Shown in pieces: positions 38,411-46,358 of a stretch of DNA of 64,000 nucleotides. The notes under the pieces were generated by a model. It had not been told where the DNA came from. It searched no databases and worked only from the letters and a program-made list of their open reading frames with translations. Each line of letters opens with the position of its first letter. Position 1 is the first letter of the stretch. The position numbers and the translations under genes were made by a program. The DNA is from JBBROS01 sp965213845 (GTDB taxonomy: Bacteria; Pseudomonadota; Alphaproteobacteria; Acetobacterales; Acetobacteraceae), in NCBI GenBank assembly GCA_965213845.1, contig CBDCAI010000003.1, positions 62,001 through 126,000 of the forward strand. Direction: 5' to 3'.

Positions 38411-39511
38411 ATGATCGCGTCCAGCACGCCGCATGTCGTGCTGGACGGCGTCGGCAAGACGTTTGGCGATTTCGTCGCCGTGCGCGACGTGGACCTTGCC
38501 ATCCAGCACGGGGAGCTGTTCTCGCTGCTGGGTGGATCGGGCTGCGGCAAGACCACGCTGCTGCGGATGCTGGCTGGGTTGACCGCGCCCAGCAGCGGCC
38601 GCATCAGCATCGGCGGCGCCGACGTCACCCACCTGCCGCCCTATGAGCGGCCAGTGAACATGATGTTCCAATCCTATGCGCTGTTTCCGCACATGAGCGT
38701 AGAAAGCAACGTCGGATTTGGGCTGCGTCGTGAGGGCGTGGCCGGTCGGGAGGTTGCCCGCCGGGTCGGCGAGGCGCTGGAACTGGTGCAAATGACGGGC
38801 TTCGCCCGCCGCAGGCCGGCGCAACTGTCCGGCGGGCAGAAACAACGCGTGGCACTGGCGCGGGCGATCGTGAAGCGACCAAAGGTGCTGCTGCTGGACG
38901 AGCCACTTTCCGCCCTCGACAAGAAGTTGCGCGACGCCACGCAGTTCGAGCTGACGGCGATCCAGCAGCAGGTCGGCATCACCTTCGTCATGGTGACGCA
39001 CGACCAGCAGGAGGCGATGGCGATGTCGACGCGCATCGCCGTCATGGATGGCGGGCGGATCGTGCAGGTCGGACGCCCGGACGAGATCTACGAAGCGCCG
39101 CGCTCGCGCTTCGTCGCCGACTTCGTCGGGTTGGTGAACCTGTTCGACGCCGTGGTCGTCACCGCCGACCGCAATGGTGCGGTGCTGCGCTGTGCGGCGT
39201 CGCAAAGCGACTTCGTGGTGACTGCCGCCGTGACGCCTACGCCTGGCGAGGCGGCGTGCCTGGCGCTGCGCCCGGAGCGGATCGAGATGCTGCCGGACGG
39301 CGGGGTGACCGAGCTTGTCAACCGGATGTCCGGGCGCATCCAGGACGTGGCCTATCTTGGCGGCTCGTGCCTGTATCAGGTGGTGCTGGCGGGCGGCGTG
39401 GTGGTCAAGGTGTCGCGGCCGAACTTCGCCCAGGGTAGCGGCGTTTTCGTGCGCGGACAGGCTGTGACGCTGTCGTGGCCGGCCGACGCCGGCGTCTTGA
39501 TCGACCTTTGA
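38411..39511 (+). CDS. polyamine-type ABC transporter ATP-binding protein (PotA-like)
   Basis: A 366-residue ATPase. Walker A is GGSGCGKTTLLRML near residue 41, Q-loop MMFQSYALFPHMSVESNV, signature LSGGQKQRVALARAI, Walker B VLLLDEPLSALDKKLR and switch His in VTHDQQEAMAMSTR. A C-terminal TOBE domain (ALRPERIEMLPDGG, NRMSGRIQDVAYLGG) is typical of the PotA/UgpC group. It drives the importer formed with the binding protein and two permeases; its stop overlaps the next permease start (TTGA). Confidence 0.94.
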   Translation: MIASSTPHVVLDGVGKTFGDFVAVRDVDLAIQHGELFSLLGGSGCGKTTLLRMLAGLTAPSSGRISIGGADVTHLPPYERPVNMMFQSYALFPHMSVESNVGFGLRREGVAGREVARRVGEALELVQMTGFARRRPAQLSGGQKQRVALARAIVKRPKVLLLDEPLSALDKKLRDATQFELTAIQQQVGITFVMVTHDQQEAMAMSTRIAVMDGGRIVQVGRPDEIYEAPRSRFVADFVGLVNLFDAVVVTADRNGAVLRCAASQSDFVVTAAVTPTPGEAACLALRPERIEMLPDGGVTELVNRMSGRIQDVAYLGGSCLYQVVLAGGVVVKVSRPNFAQGSGVFVRGQAVTLSWPADAGVLIDL

Positions 39512-40410
39512 GCGAACCGTCGAGGCCGGGCAGGCATCGCTGGCTGGTAGTCGCCTCGCCCTATCTGTGGCTGTTGACCTTGTTCCTGGTCCCGTTCCTG
39601 GTGACGTTAAAAATCGCGTTCTCGCCGCTGGTTACCGGCATTCCGCCGTATGGCCCGCTCACTGGCGTCACCGCTGACGGGGCGTTGCAGCTTACCCTGC
39701 ATACCGAGAACTTCGCCTATCTGCTTGAAGACTCGCTCTATGGTCTTGCCTATCTCAGTTCGTTGCGCACGGCGTTGCAGACGACGTTGGGCTGCCTGCT
39801 GATCGGCTATCCGGTCGCCTACGCCATCGCCCGGTCGCAGCCGCGCTGGCGGCCGGTGTTTCTGATGCTGGTGGTGATGCCGTTCTGGACCTCGTTCCTG
39901 ATTCGCGTGTATGCCTGGATGGGAATTCTAAAGGACAACGGCCTTCTCAACCAGGTGCTGGAGGCCCTCGGGATCATCCACACGCCGCTGACGATCATGA
40001 ACACGCCGCTCGCGGTCACCATCGTCATGATCTATGCCTATCTTCCCTTCATGTTGCTGCCACTCTACGCGACGTTGGAAAAGCTCGACGCGTCGTTGCT
40101 CGAGGCGGCCAGCGACCTAGGTGCGCACCCGCTCGTGGCGTTCGTCAAAGTGACGCTGCCGCTGTCGATACCGGGCATCCTGGCTGGATGTTTGCTGGTG
40201 TTCATCCCCGCCGTGGGGGAATACCTGATCCCGACACTGGTCGGCAGCCCCGGGCACCAGATGATCGCTTCGGTGGTGTTCAACGAATTCTTCCTCAACC
40301 GCGACTGGCCGACCGCCTCGGCGGTGGCGGTGGTGATCGTGCTGTTGCTTCTGGTGCCGATGATGCTGCTGCAATGGGCGCGCGGCCGGGTCGCCGAGCG
40401 TGCGCCGTGA
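39508..40410 (+). CDS. polyamine-type ABC permease (PotB-like)
   Basis: A 300-residue inner-membrane permease with six hydrophobic segments. The EAA coupling loop is EKLDASLLEAASDLGAHPLV with GIL following, near residue 195. The first helix (YLWLLTLFLVPFLVTLKIAFSP) and the DNGLLNQVLEALG stretch are typical of PotB/HisM-type partners. I place the start at TTG 39508, which overlaps the potA-like stop, because the product then begins just before the first helix; an ATG at 39475 inside that gene is possible. Confidence 0.9.
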   Translation: MSEPSRPGRHRWLVVASPYLWLLTLFLVPFLVTLKIAFSPLVTGIPPYGPLTGVTADGALQLTLHTENFAYLLEDSLYGLAYLSSLRTALQTTLGCLLIGYPVAYAIARSQPRWRPVFLMLVVMPFWTSFLIRVYAWMGILKDNGLLNQVLEALGIIHTPLTIMNTPLAVTIVMIYAYLPFMLLPLYATLEKLDASLLEAASDLGAHPLVAFVKVTLPLSIPGILAGCLLVFIPAVGEYLIPTLVGSPGHQMIASVVFNEFFLNRDWPTASAVAVVIVLLLLVPMMLLQWARGRVAERAP

Positions 40411-41204
40411 CCGGCAGCTACTTCCTGCGCTTCGCGCTGACTGCGGGACTAACGTTTCTCTACTTGCCGATCGTCACGATGGTCGCGTTCTCGTTCAACG
40501 CGTCGGAGCTGGTGACGGTCTGGACTGGATTTTCGGTGCATTGGTATGGCGCGTTGCTGCGGGACCAGGAGATGCTGCGCGCCGCCCGGCTGTCGGTGGA
40601 GGTCGCGCTGATGGCGGCGAGCGGGGCACTCGTCATCGGCACGCTGGCGGGCTACGTGCTAGCGCGGTTCGCACGGTTCCGTGGCAGGGTGCTGTTCTCC
40701 GGTCTTATCGCCGCCCCGCTGGTGATGCCGGAGATCGTAAGCGGCGTCGCCCTGCTGCTGCTGTTCGTCGCCATGCAGGGTGCGTTCGGCTGGCCGGACG
40801 GGCGTGGATTGCTGACCATCACGCTGTCGCACATCACCTTTTGCTCCGCCTTTGTCGCCGTGATCGTGCAGAGCCGCCTAGCCGGCTATGACATGGCGGT
40901 GGAGGAGGCGGCAATGGATTTGGGTGCGCGGCCGGTAGCGGTATTCGTGCTCATCACCGTGCCGCTGATCGCCCCGGCCCTGGTCGCAGCCTGGCTGCTC
41001 GCGTTCGCGCTTAGCATGGACGACGTGGTGATCAGCGAGTTCACCTCTGGCCCGACCTCGACCACGCTGCCGCTGGTGATCTTCTCGACCATCCGCCACG
41101 GCGTCAGTCCGGAGGTCAACGCCTTCGCCTCGCTGTTGATCGCCGTGGTCGCGACCATCACCGCGCTGGTCAGCGCGCTACGCTGGCGCAACACCGCCCC
41201 ATGA
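40407..41204 (+). CDS. polyamine-type ABC permease (PotC-like)
   Basis: A 265-residue inner-membrane permease. Membrane helices begin at FALTAGLTFLYLPIVTMVAFSF; the motif MAVEEAAMDLGARPVAVFVLITVP is the EAA loop, and LAFALSMDDVVISEFTSGPTS is the strongly conserved PotC mark near the C-terminus. GTG at 40407 overlaps the stop of the PotB-like gene (GTGA). It completes a four-gene importer. Confidence 0.93.
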   Translation: MTGSYFLRFALTAGLTFLYLPIVTMVAFSFNASELVTVWTGFSVHWYGALLRDQEMLRAARLSVEVALMAASGALVIGTLAGYVLARFARFRGRVLFSGLIAAPLVMPEIVSGVALLLLFVAMQGAFGWPDGRGLLTITLSHITFCSAFVAVIVQSRLAGYDMAVEEAAMDLGARPVAVFVLITVPLIAPALVAAWLLAFALSMDDVVISEFTSGPTSTTLPLVIFSTIRHGVSPEVNAFASLLIAVVATITALVSALRWRNTAP

Positions 41205-41484
41205 ACACGCCGGAGCGGTTGTGCGGCGGTCTCCACGCCGCCGATTGCCGCGACCGGCAGGGATCGGTGGTGATCGGGGGCGGTGGACCATTGCGCTTCC
41301 CCCGCGCCACATCGAGCCTAGGACGGGACGGCGAGGCCCGCGGGCACAGGTGGCCCCGATCGCGTGGACAGAGGGGGAATTCACCATGTGGCGACAGCGG
41401 CGGCGGGCGTCTCGATATATGTTGACACTCGTATAAGCGTATACGACCTTCTCCGAACCTGTGGGCGGGTGTGGAACGGTTTCC
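41205..41484. other. gap between the importer and the RidA gene
   Basis: A short frame opens with an ATG that overlaps the PotC-like stop (41201, ATGA) and runs 74 codons to 41425, but its composition and sequence look non-coding and resemble no protein. The right end of the gap is AT-rich and holds a TTGACA and a palindrome, so a promoter for the next operon starts here. Confidence 0.45.
41422..41446 (+). promoter_or_regulatory. TTGACA promoter element with TCGTATA-AGCG-TATACGA operator
   Basis: TTGACA at 41422-41427 matches a -35 element. Overlapping its downstream side, TCGTATA (41429-41435) and TATACGA (41440-41446) form a perfect 7-base inverted repeat around AGCG. The position, 40-55 bases before the RidA ATG, fits an operator that would block RNA polymerase. 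Palindromes of this GTATAC kind are bound by GntR-family regulators, but none is encoded beside this site. A -10 element is not obvious. Confidence 0.55.
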
Positions 41485-41889
41485 ATGAAGGTTGCCATAA
41501 GTTATCCAGGAGTGTCGGCTGCGGACCGGCCGATGGGGCCCGCGCCGCTTTCCGCCGCCATCCTGCACGGACCAATGCTGTTTGTGTCAGGTCAGGTCGG
41601 CATCGACCCGCGTTCCGGCCGACTCGCCGGCAGCGACATCGCCAGCCAGACCCGCCAGACCCTGGTCAACATCCAAGCTCTCGTCGAGGCCGCCGGGATG
41701 GGTATGGCGGACGTGGTGAAGGTCGGCGTCTTCCTGACCGACGTTGCGCTCTTCGACGCCATGAACGCCATCTACGCAACGTTTTTCGCGGCGCCGTTTC
41801 CCGCCCGCGCCGCCGTGGGCATTTCGCTGAACCGCCCGGATCTGCTGGTTGAAATGGACGCGGTCGCTATTCGCTCACTGCCGTCGTGA
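41485..41889 (+). CDS. RidA family protein (reactive enamine/imine deaminase)
   Basis: A 134-residue protein of the RidA/YjgF family, which hydrolyses reactive enamines and imines released by PLP or flavin enzymes. Family marks are GPMLFVSGQVGIDPRSG, QTRQTLVNIQALVEAAGMGMADVVKVGVFLTD, FDAMNAIYATFF, PARAAVGI with the key Arg, and LLVEMDAVA with the Glu. It is first in a new operon behind a palindromic operator. Its presence suggests that a neighbouring enzyme makes an unstable imine. Confidence 0.9.
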   Translation: MKVAISYPGVSAADRPMGPAPLSAAILHGPMLFVSGQVGIDPRSGRLAGSDIASQTRQTLVNIQALVEAAGMGMADVVKVGVFLTDVALFDAMNAIYATFFAAPFPARAAVGISLNRPDLLVEMDAVAIRSLPS

Positions 41890-41902
41890 ACGCATCCAGC
41901 CG

Positions 41903-42886
41903 GTGAGCATACGTATCCACATCGAGACGGATGCAACCGGACCCACGGAGCTCAGCGTGTCGGCCAAGCAACTGGCAGCACGCCTCGCGAACATGGGGGA
42001 GGCGCTGGCGGGCGCGACCATCACCCAGCACGCCGGCGTTGGATGCGACGACGTCGTGGCAGTCGATGCGGAGGTTCTGTTTGCCTGCCGGAAGTTGAGC
42101 TTGCGGGCGGCGCGGATGGCGAATCCACGACTGGGTTGGACGCAGGTCATCTCTGCTGGCGTCGAGAACTGGCTTGCAGACCTTCCTGCGGGAATGAGGC
42201 TGACCAACGCCTCCGGCGTGCATGGCCGCAAGGGGGCCGAGTTCATCTTGACCGCGGCGCTGATGCTCAATTTCGGCATTCCGCGCTTTGTCACTGAGAA
42301 GGAGGCGCGGCGGTGGCGGCCGAGCTATGGCGGTCCGATCGCCGGCAAGACGGTGACCCTGCTCGGCGTCGGCGGGATCGGTCGTGACGCGGCGGTGGCG
42401 CTCCGAAATGCTGGCGTCCGGGTCGTTGGAGTCACCCGCAGCGGCGTCTGCGCCGCTGCGGTGGAGCGTTGCATCGGCATCGAGGATCTCGACGCCGTCC
42501 TGCCGCAGACCGATTGCCTCGTCTCGACGTTGCCGCTGACCAGCGCCACTCGAGGCCTGATCGATCGACGGAGGCTGATGCTGTTGCCGAACCGGGCCGG
42601 GGTGGTGTTGGTCGGGCGCGCGGCGGTCATGGATACGGATGCTCTCGCCGACCTGCTGGAGGCGGGCCATCTTGGCGGGGCGGTGCTCGACGTGTTCCCG
42701 CAGGAGCCACTGCCGCCGGAGCATCGGCTATGGGCCTGTCCGCGGCTGATAATAACGCCGCATTGCAGCCTTGACGATCACACCACCTACATCGAGAGCT
42801 GTCTTGACATCTTTTGCGACAATCTGAGCCGCTTTGCTCAAGGTGGCGCTCTGGTCAACTTGGTCGATGCGGCACGTGGCTACTGA
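41903..42886 (+). CDS. D-isomer-specific 2-hydroxyacid dehydrogenase-like protein
   Basis: A protein of about 327 residues with the D-2-hydroxyacid dehydrogenase fold. The NAD motif VTLLGVGGIGRDAAVAL lies near 150, TDCLVSTLPLTSATRGLIDRRRL near 200, then the catalytic Arg in VLVGRAAVMDTDAL, Glu in DVFPQEPLPPEH and His in IITPHCSLDDH, so the triad is complete. It probably interconverts a 2-oxo acid and a 2-hydroxy acid. GTG at 41903 is the likely start; an in-frame ATG at 41849 lies inside the RidA gene. It follows RidA by 13 bases. Confidence 0.88.
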   Translation: MSIRIHIETDATGPTELSVSAKQLAARLANMGEALAGATITQHAGVGCDDVVAVDAEVLFACRKLSLRAARMANPRLGWTQVISAGVENWLADLPAGMRLTNASGVHGRKGAEFILTAALMLNFGIPRFVTEKEARRWRPSYGGPIAGKTVTLLGVGGIGRDAAVALRNAGVRVVGVTRSGVCAAAVERCIGIEDLDAVLPQTDCLVSTLPLTSATRGLIDRRRLMLLPNRAGVVLVGRAAVMDTDALADLLEAGHLGGAVLDVFPQEPLPPEHRLWACPRLIITPHCSLDDHTTYIESCLDIFCDNLSRFAQGGALVNLVDAARGY

Positions 42887-42903
42887 TCTCGGCGGTCAGT
42901 GAC

Positions 42904-44421
42904 GTGCAAGACTTTCTGCACTACCTGACGCTACCATATCTGTTGCAGGGTGCCGTTATCGCCGTCGAGTTGCTGGTCGGGTCGCTCAGCGGGGGCATCG
43001 TGATCGGCTTCTTTTTGGCGCTCGCCAGCGCCTCGCGGTTGCTGATCGTCCGCTTGCCGGTGCGCGCCTACATCTACGCGCTGCGCGGCACTCCGGTGCT
43101 GCTGCAACTGATCCTGCTCTATAACGTGCTGCCGGGTTGGGGGCTGCGGCTGTCGCCATTCCTGAGCGCCATGCTGGCGCTGATGATAAACGAGACCGCC
43201 TTCTGCGCCGAAATCATCCGCGGCGGCATCGCGGCGACCGATCGCGACCAACGCATGGCGGCGCAGGCGTTCGGCTTCTCGCCAACCACCGAAATGATCC
43301 ACGTGGTCATCCCACAGGCGCTGCGCGCAATCTTGCCGACGCTGGGAAACGAGAGCGTTGGGCTGCTCAAGTCGACTTCGCTGGCCTCGGTGGTGGGCGT
43401 CAACGAGTTGACCATGCGCGGCCAGACCATCGTGTCGCAGAACTTCCTGTTCATCCCGGTGCTGGCGGCCTCCGGTGCCGTCTACATGATCATGTCGTCG
43501 GCTCTGGCTGCCGTGCAGTGGTGGTTGGAGAGCCGCTTCGGCCTCGACCACCGCGCCCGTCGCGCGCAACGCCGCCGCGTGGTCGCGGAACGGCCAGAGG
43601 CGGCCGGGCGACCCGGCGGCGCAAAGCGGAGGCGGCCATCGAGCGGCGCTGCCACCGTGCTGGACGTCACGGATCTGCGCGTAAGCTATCGCGCCCGGGA
43701 GGTGCTCAAAGGCGTCACCCTGAACGTCCGTCGCGGTGAGGTGGTGGCGATCCTCGGACGTTCCGGTTCCGGCAAGAGCACGCTGCTGAAGGCGATCCTG
43801 GCGCTCGCGCCGATCACGCATGGTGGGATCACAGTCGAGGGTCATGCGATCGGGCGCGGCGCCGATGGCCGCCCGCTGGCTGGGCGGCACCTGCCGGCAA
43901 ACCGGGCGGCGGCGAACATCGGCATCGTGTTTCAGCAATTCGCCCTGTTCGACCACATGACGGCGCAGGAGAACGCCATGGCGATCCCGCGCTTGGTGCA
44001 CCGCGAGCCGCGCGCAGTGGCACGGGGCAAGGCCAACCGCGCGCTGGAGGCGGTCGGCCTCGGCGCGTTCAAGGCCAGCCTGCCGCACGAACTCTCGGGC
44101 GGCCAGCAACAGCGCGTCGCGATCGCCCGCGCCTTGGCCAGCGACCCCCAGGTGCTGCTGTTCGACGAACCGACCTCGGCGCTCGATCCCGAACTGGTGC
44201 GCGAGGTCAACCAGACCATCCGCGCCCTGGCCCACACCGGCATCACCATGATCATCAGCACCCACGACATCGCCTTCGCGGCGACGGTTGCCGACAGGCT
44301 GGTATTCCTGGAGGACGGTCGGCTGATTGAGGAAGGGCCGCCCTCGATCCTGACCGCTCCGCGCACCGCGGCCTTCGCCGCCTTCCTGCGGCACGGCGCC
44401 CACCAGGAGATTGCCCCGTGA
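42904..44421 (+). CDS. fused amino-acid ABC permease and ATPase
   Basis: A 505-residue single polypeptide. The first 220 residues are a HisM/GlnP-type permease (RAYIYALRGTPVLLQLILLYNVLPGW, EAA-like AAQAFGFSPTTEMIHVVIPQALRAILPTLGN). A basic linker (about 220-255, RARRAQRRRVVAERPEAAGR) leads into a GlnQ-type ATPase: Walker A GRSGSGKSTLLKAI, FQQFALFDHMTAQENAM, signature LSGGQQQRVAIARAL and VLLFDEPTSALDPELV. These domains are usually separate genes. No dedicated periplasmic binding protein is next to it. GTG at 42904 follows the previous stop by 17 bases. Confidence 0.9.
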   Translation: MQDFLHYLTLPYLLQGAVIAVELLVGSLSGGIVIGFFLALASASRLLIVRLPVRAYIYALRGTPVLLQLILLYNVLPGWGLRLSPFLSAMLALMINETAFCAEIIRGGIAATDRDQRMAAQAFGFSPTTEMIHVVIPQALRAILPTLGNESVGLLKSTSLASVVGVNELTMRGQTIVSQNFLFIPVLAASGAVYMIMSSALAAVQWWLESRFGLDHRARRAQRRRVVAERPEAAGRPGGAKRRRPSSGAATVLDVTDLRVSYRAREVLKGVTLNVRRGEVVAILGRSGSGKSTLLKAILALAPITHGGITVEGHAIGRGADGRPLAGRHLPANRAAANIGIVFQQFALFDHMTAQENAMAIPRLVHREPRAVARGKANRALEAVGLGAFKASLPHELSGGQQQRVAIARALASDPQVLLFDEPTSALDPELVREVNQTIRALAHTGITMIISTHDIAFAATVADRLVFLEDGRLIEEGPPSILTAPRTAAFAAFLRHGAHQEIAP

Positions 44422-45461
44422 GCCTGCCATTTGCCGAGGCGGCCGCGGCAGCGCTGGGTCAGCCGCTGTACCGCTACCTGCTCGGCCGCGCGCACGACGT
44501 CGCCGCCGACTTGCCGGATGCCAATGAGGCGGCGTTTGCCCGCTACCGCCTGATGCCGCGCGTGATGCGGGGGCACACCGGCATCGACATTCGCACCGCG
44601 CTGTGTGGCCATGTCTACGCTGGCCCGCTTGCGGTTGGGCCGTTCGCCGGCGACCGCGTGTTCCACGCGGAGGGCCTGCTGCCGGTGGCGCGCGCGTGCC
44701 AGCGGCTGTCGCTGCCGCTGATGGTTTCGGAGGAGACGGTTACGCCGCTGGCCGACATCGTGGCCGCGCATGATGGATGCTGGCTGCAGTTGCGGGCGGC
44801 CGGTCCGCTGGACCGGGTCCGCCGGCTGGCCGACGTCGCGGCTCGGTGCGGCGCGCGTGGCGTCGTGCTGACCGTGTTGGCGCCGGTGCATCCGGTGCCC
44901 GGCCTGCAGCCCGGTGGTTACGCCATCGGCGACGAGATCGCCCGGCGCAACTGGACCACGATCGGGTCCGACGGCGCGGGCGTGGCGCATCTGCCGCCGA
45001 TGCCGCAATGGAGTTGGTCCGACGTGGCCGCCATTGCGGCGCATGTCGCGGCGGCCGGCCTCACTCTGGTCGTCAAAGGCATCCTTTGCCCGGAAGACGC
45101 CGCCGCAGCTGCGGCGGCCGGCTGCGGCGGGGTCATCGCGGGCAACGTCGGCCTGCGGCAAAGCGGCCGCTGGGCGCTGCCGCTTGAGATGCTGAACGAG
45201 CTGCGCGCCCACACCAAGGGTCACCTGTTGCTCGAGGGCGGCGTGCGGCACGGCGTCGATGTCGTGATCGCATGTTGCCTTGGCGCCGACTGCGCGGTGG
45301 CGGTGCGCCCCGTGGTGACCGCCCTTGTGGCTGGCGGCGAGACAGCGGTGCTGACGTTGCTGGGCGGCTGGCTCGACGAGATCAGCGCCATTGCAAGCTG
45401 GCTGGGGGTGGCCAGTGTCGCTGAACTCGACCGCACCTATGTACGGCGGGAGGCGACGTGA
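44418..45461 (+). CDS. FMN-dependent 2-hydroxyacid oxidase-fold protein with altered active site
   Basis: A 347-residue TIM-barrel protein of the lactate dehydrogenase/glycolate oxidase family. The start (YRYLLGRAHDVAADLPDANEAAFARYRLMPRVMRG) and LTLVVKGILCPEDAAAA with the flavin Lys are typical. The segment that normally reads SNHGGRQ is here AGNVGLRQSG, so the catalytic His is replaced by Val, and the usual QLY is QLR. The C-terminal LLLEGGVRHGVDVVIACCLGADCAVAVRP matches the flavin phosphate site. It probably binds FMN but may not oxidise hydroxy acids in the usual way. GTG at 44418 overlaps the preceding stop (GTGA). Confidence 0.85.
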   Translation: MSLPFAEAAAAALGQPLYRYLLGRAHDVAADLPDANEAAFARYRLMPRVMRGHTGIDIRTALCGHVYAGPLAVGPFAGDRVFHAEGLLPVARACQRLSLPLMVSEETVTPLADIVAAHDGCWLQLRAAGPLDRVRRLADVAARCGARGVVLTVLAPVHPVPGLQPGGYAIGDEIARRNWTTIGSDGAGVAHLPPMPQWSWSDVAAIAAHVAAAGLTLVVKGILCPEDAAAAAAAGCGGVIAGNVGLRQSGRWALPLEMLNELRAHTKGHLLLEGGVRHGVDVVIACCLGADCAVAVRPVVTALVAGGETAVLTLLGGWLDEISAIASWLGVASVAELDRTYVRREAT

Positions 45462-45748
45462 CGCTGCCGAGGTTGCTGCTCAACCAGGGCGACCCGAGCG
45501 AGGCGCGAGCCTACTACTGCGCCCATTTCGTCGCCGCCGAGCTCGGCTTGTTTGCCGCTGCCGGGGTCGCGGTGCAGTTCGCCTGGGCGCGATCGGGCGG
45601 CGGCACCGTCCGGGGCGGACAGTTGCCGGCGGTGATCGACGGCACCGCCGACCTCGCCATCGGCGGCCCGATGGTGGTCATGCGCATGGTCGAGGACGGC
45701 GACGTGCCAGTGGTGGCCTTCTGCGCCGCCGTCGCGCGCAACCCTTGG
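45458..45748 (+). pseudogene. SsuA/NMT1-like substrate-binding protein, 3' end lost at a junction
   Basis: GTG at 45458 overlaps the FMN-enzyme stop (GTGA). The first 97 residues resemble the N-terminal lobe of NMT1/SsuA-type binding proteins: AYYCAHFVAAELGLFAAAGVAVQFAWARSGG and DLAIGGPMVVMRMVEDGDVPVVAFCAAVARNPW. No signal peptide is visible. After RNPW the frame stays open to 46261 but encodes thiE DNA out of frame, so about two thirds of the protein is missing. It is cut by the junction described in the findings. Confidence 0.7.
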
Positions 45749-45749
45749 G

Positions 45750-46235
45750 TTCGATGCGTTGCGGCCTGTGGTGCAGGCGCGGGGTGTCGCGATGCTGTTG
45801 AACGACCGGGCGGACCTCGTGCGCGACACCGGCTGCGACGGGGCGCATGTGGGGCAGACGGACACGCCGGGGGCGGAGGCGCGGCGGCTAGTGGGCCCCG
45901 GGTCGACGCTGGGGATCACCTGCCACGACAGCCGCGACCTGGCGATGCAGGCGGGCGAGGACGGCGCCGACTATGTGGCGTTCGGCGCGTTCTTCCCGAC
46001 GGAGACGAAGGATGCGCCGACGCGGGCCGAGCCGGAGCTGCTGGCCTGGTGGTCGCAGCTGATGGAGCCGCCCTGCGTCGCCATCGGGGGGATCACGCCG
46101 GCCAACTGCGCCCCGCTGGTGCAGGCGGGGGCCGACTTCCTGGCCGTGGTCGGTGCGGTATGGGCGCATCCGGAGGGTCCGGCAGCCGGGGTGCGGGCGA
46201 TGAACGCGGCGATCGCGGCTGCAGCGCCGCGGTAG
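45750..46235 (+). pseudogene. thiE: thiamine-phosphate synthase ThiE, 5' end missing at a junction
   Basis: From FDALRPVVQARGVAMLLNDRADL onward this is a normal ThiE: GAHVGQTDTPGAEARRLVG, ITCHDSRDLAMQAGEDGADYVAFGAFFPTETK and CVAIGGITPANCAPLVQAGADFLAVVGAVW. ThiE joins the pyrimidine and thiazole halves of thiamine. About 50 N-terminal residues, including the first strand and diphosphate-binding QLR region, are absent: the upstream DNA is an unrelated binding-protein gene in another frame. A shorter product from TTG at 45759 would not be active. The coding frame to the stop is intact. Confidence 0.85.
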
Positions 46236-46358
46236 TCAGCCGGAGCCGCGGGTCCCGGTGATGGGGTTGCTCGATGCGGGGCTGGCCTGGCCCGCGGGCC
46301 CGGTCTCGGCGCTGCAGGCCGACAGCATCAGCATCACGAGCAGGGCGACCCACCTCAT
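46236..46358 (-). CDS. very small lipoprotein, 40 aa
   Basis: A 40-residue product (MRWVALLVMLMLSACS start) with a lipobox LSAC at residues 12-15 and a short mature part rich in Ser, Pro and Gly. Its ATG overlaps the stop of the lipoprotein gene upstream (ATGA), which supports translation. It resembles entericidin-sized lipoproteins in length only. Function unknown. Confidence 0.55.
   Translation of the reverse strand: MRWVALLVMLMLSACSAETGPAGQASPASSNPITGTRGSG

Noticed and set aside
41201..41425. 74-codon frame whose ATG overlaps the PotC-like stop
   Set aside because: Sequence and composition look non-coding, no family resemblance, and it runs into the promoter and operator of the next operon.
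45458..46261. One long 267-codon protein across the junction
   Set aside because: Only the first 97 codons look like a protein; the rest is thiE read out of frame.
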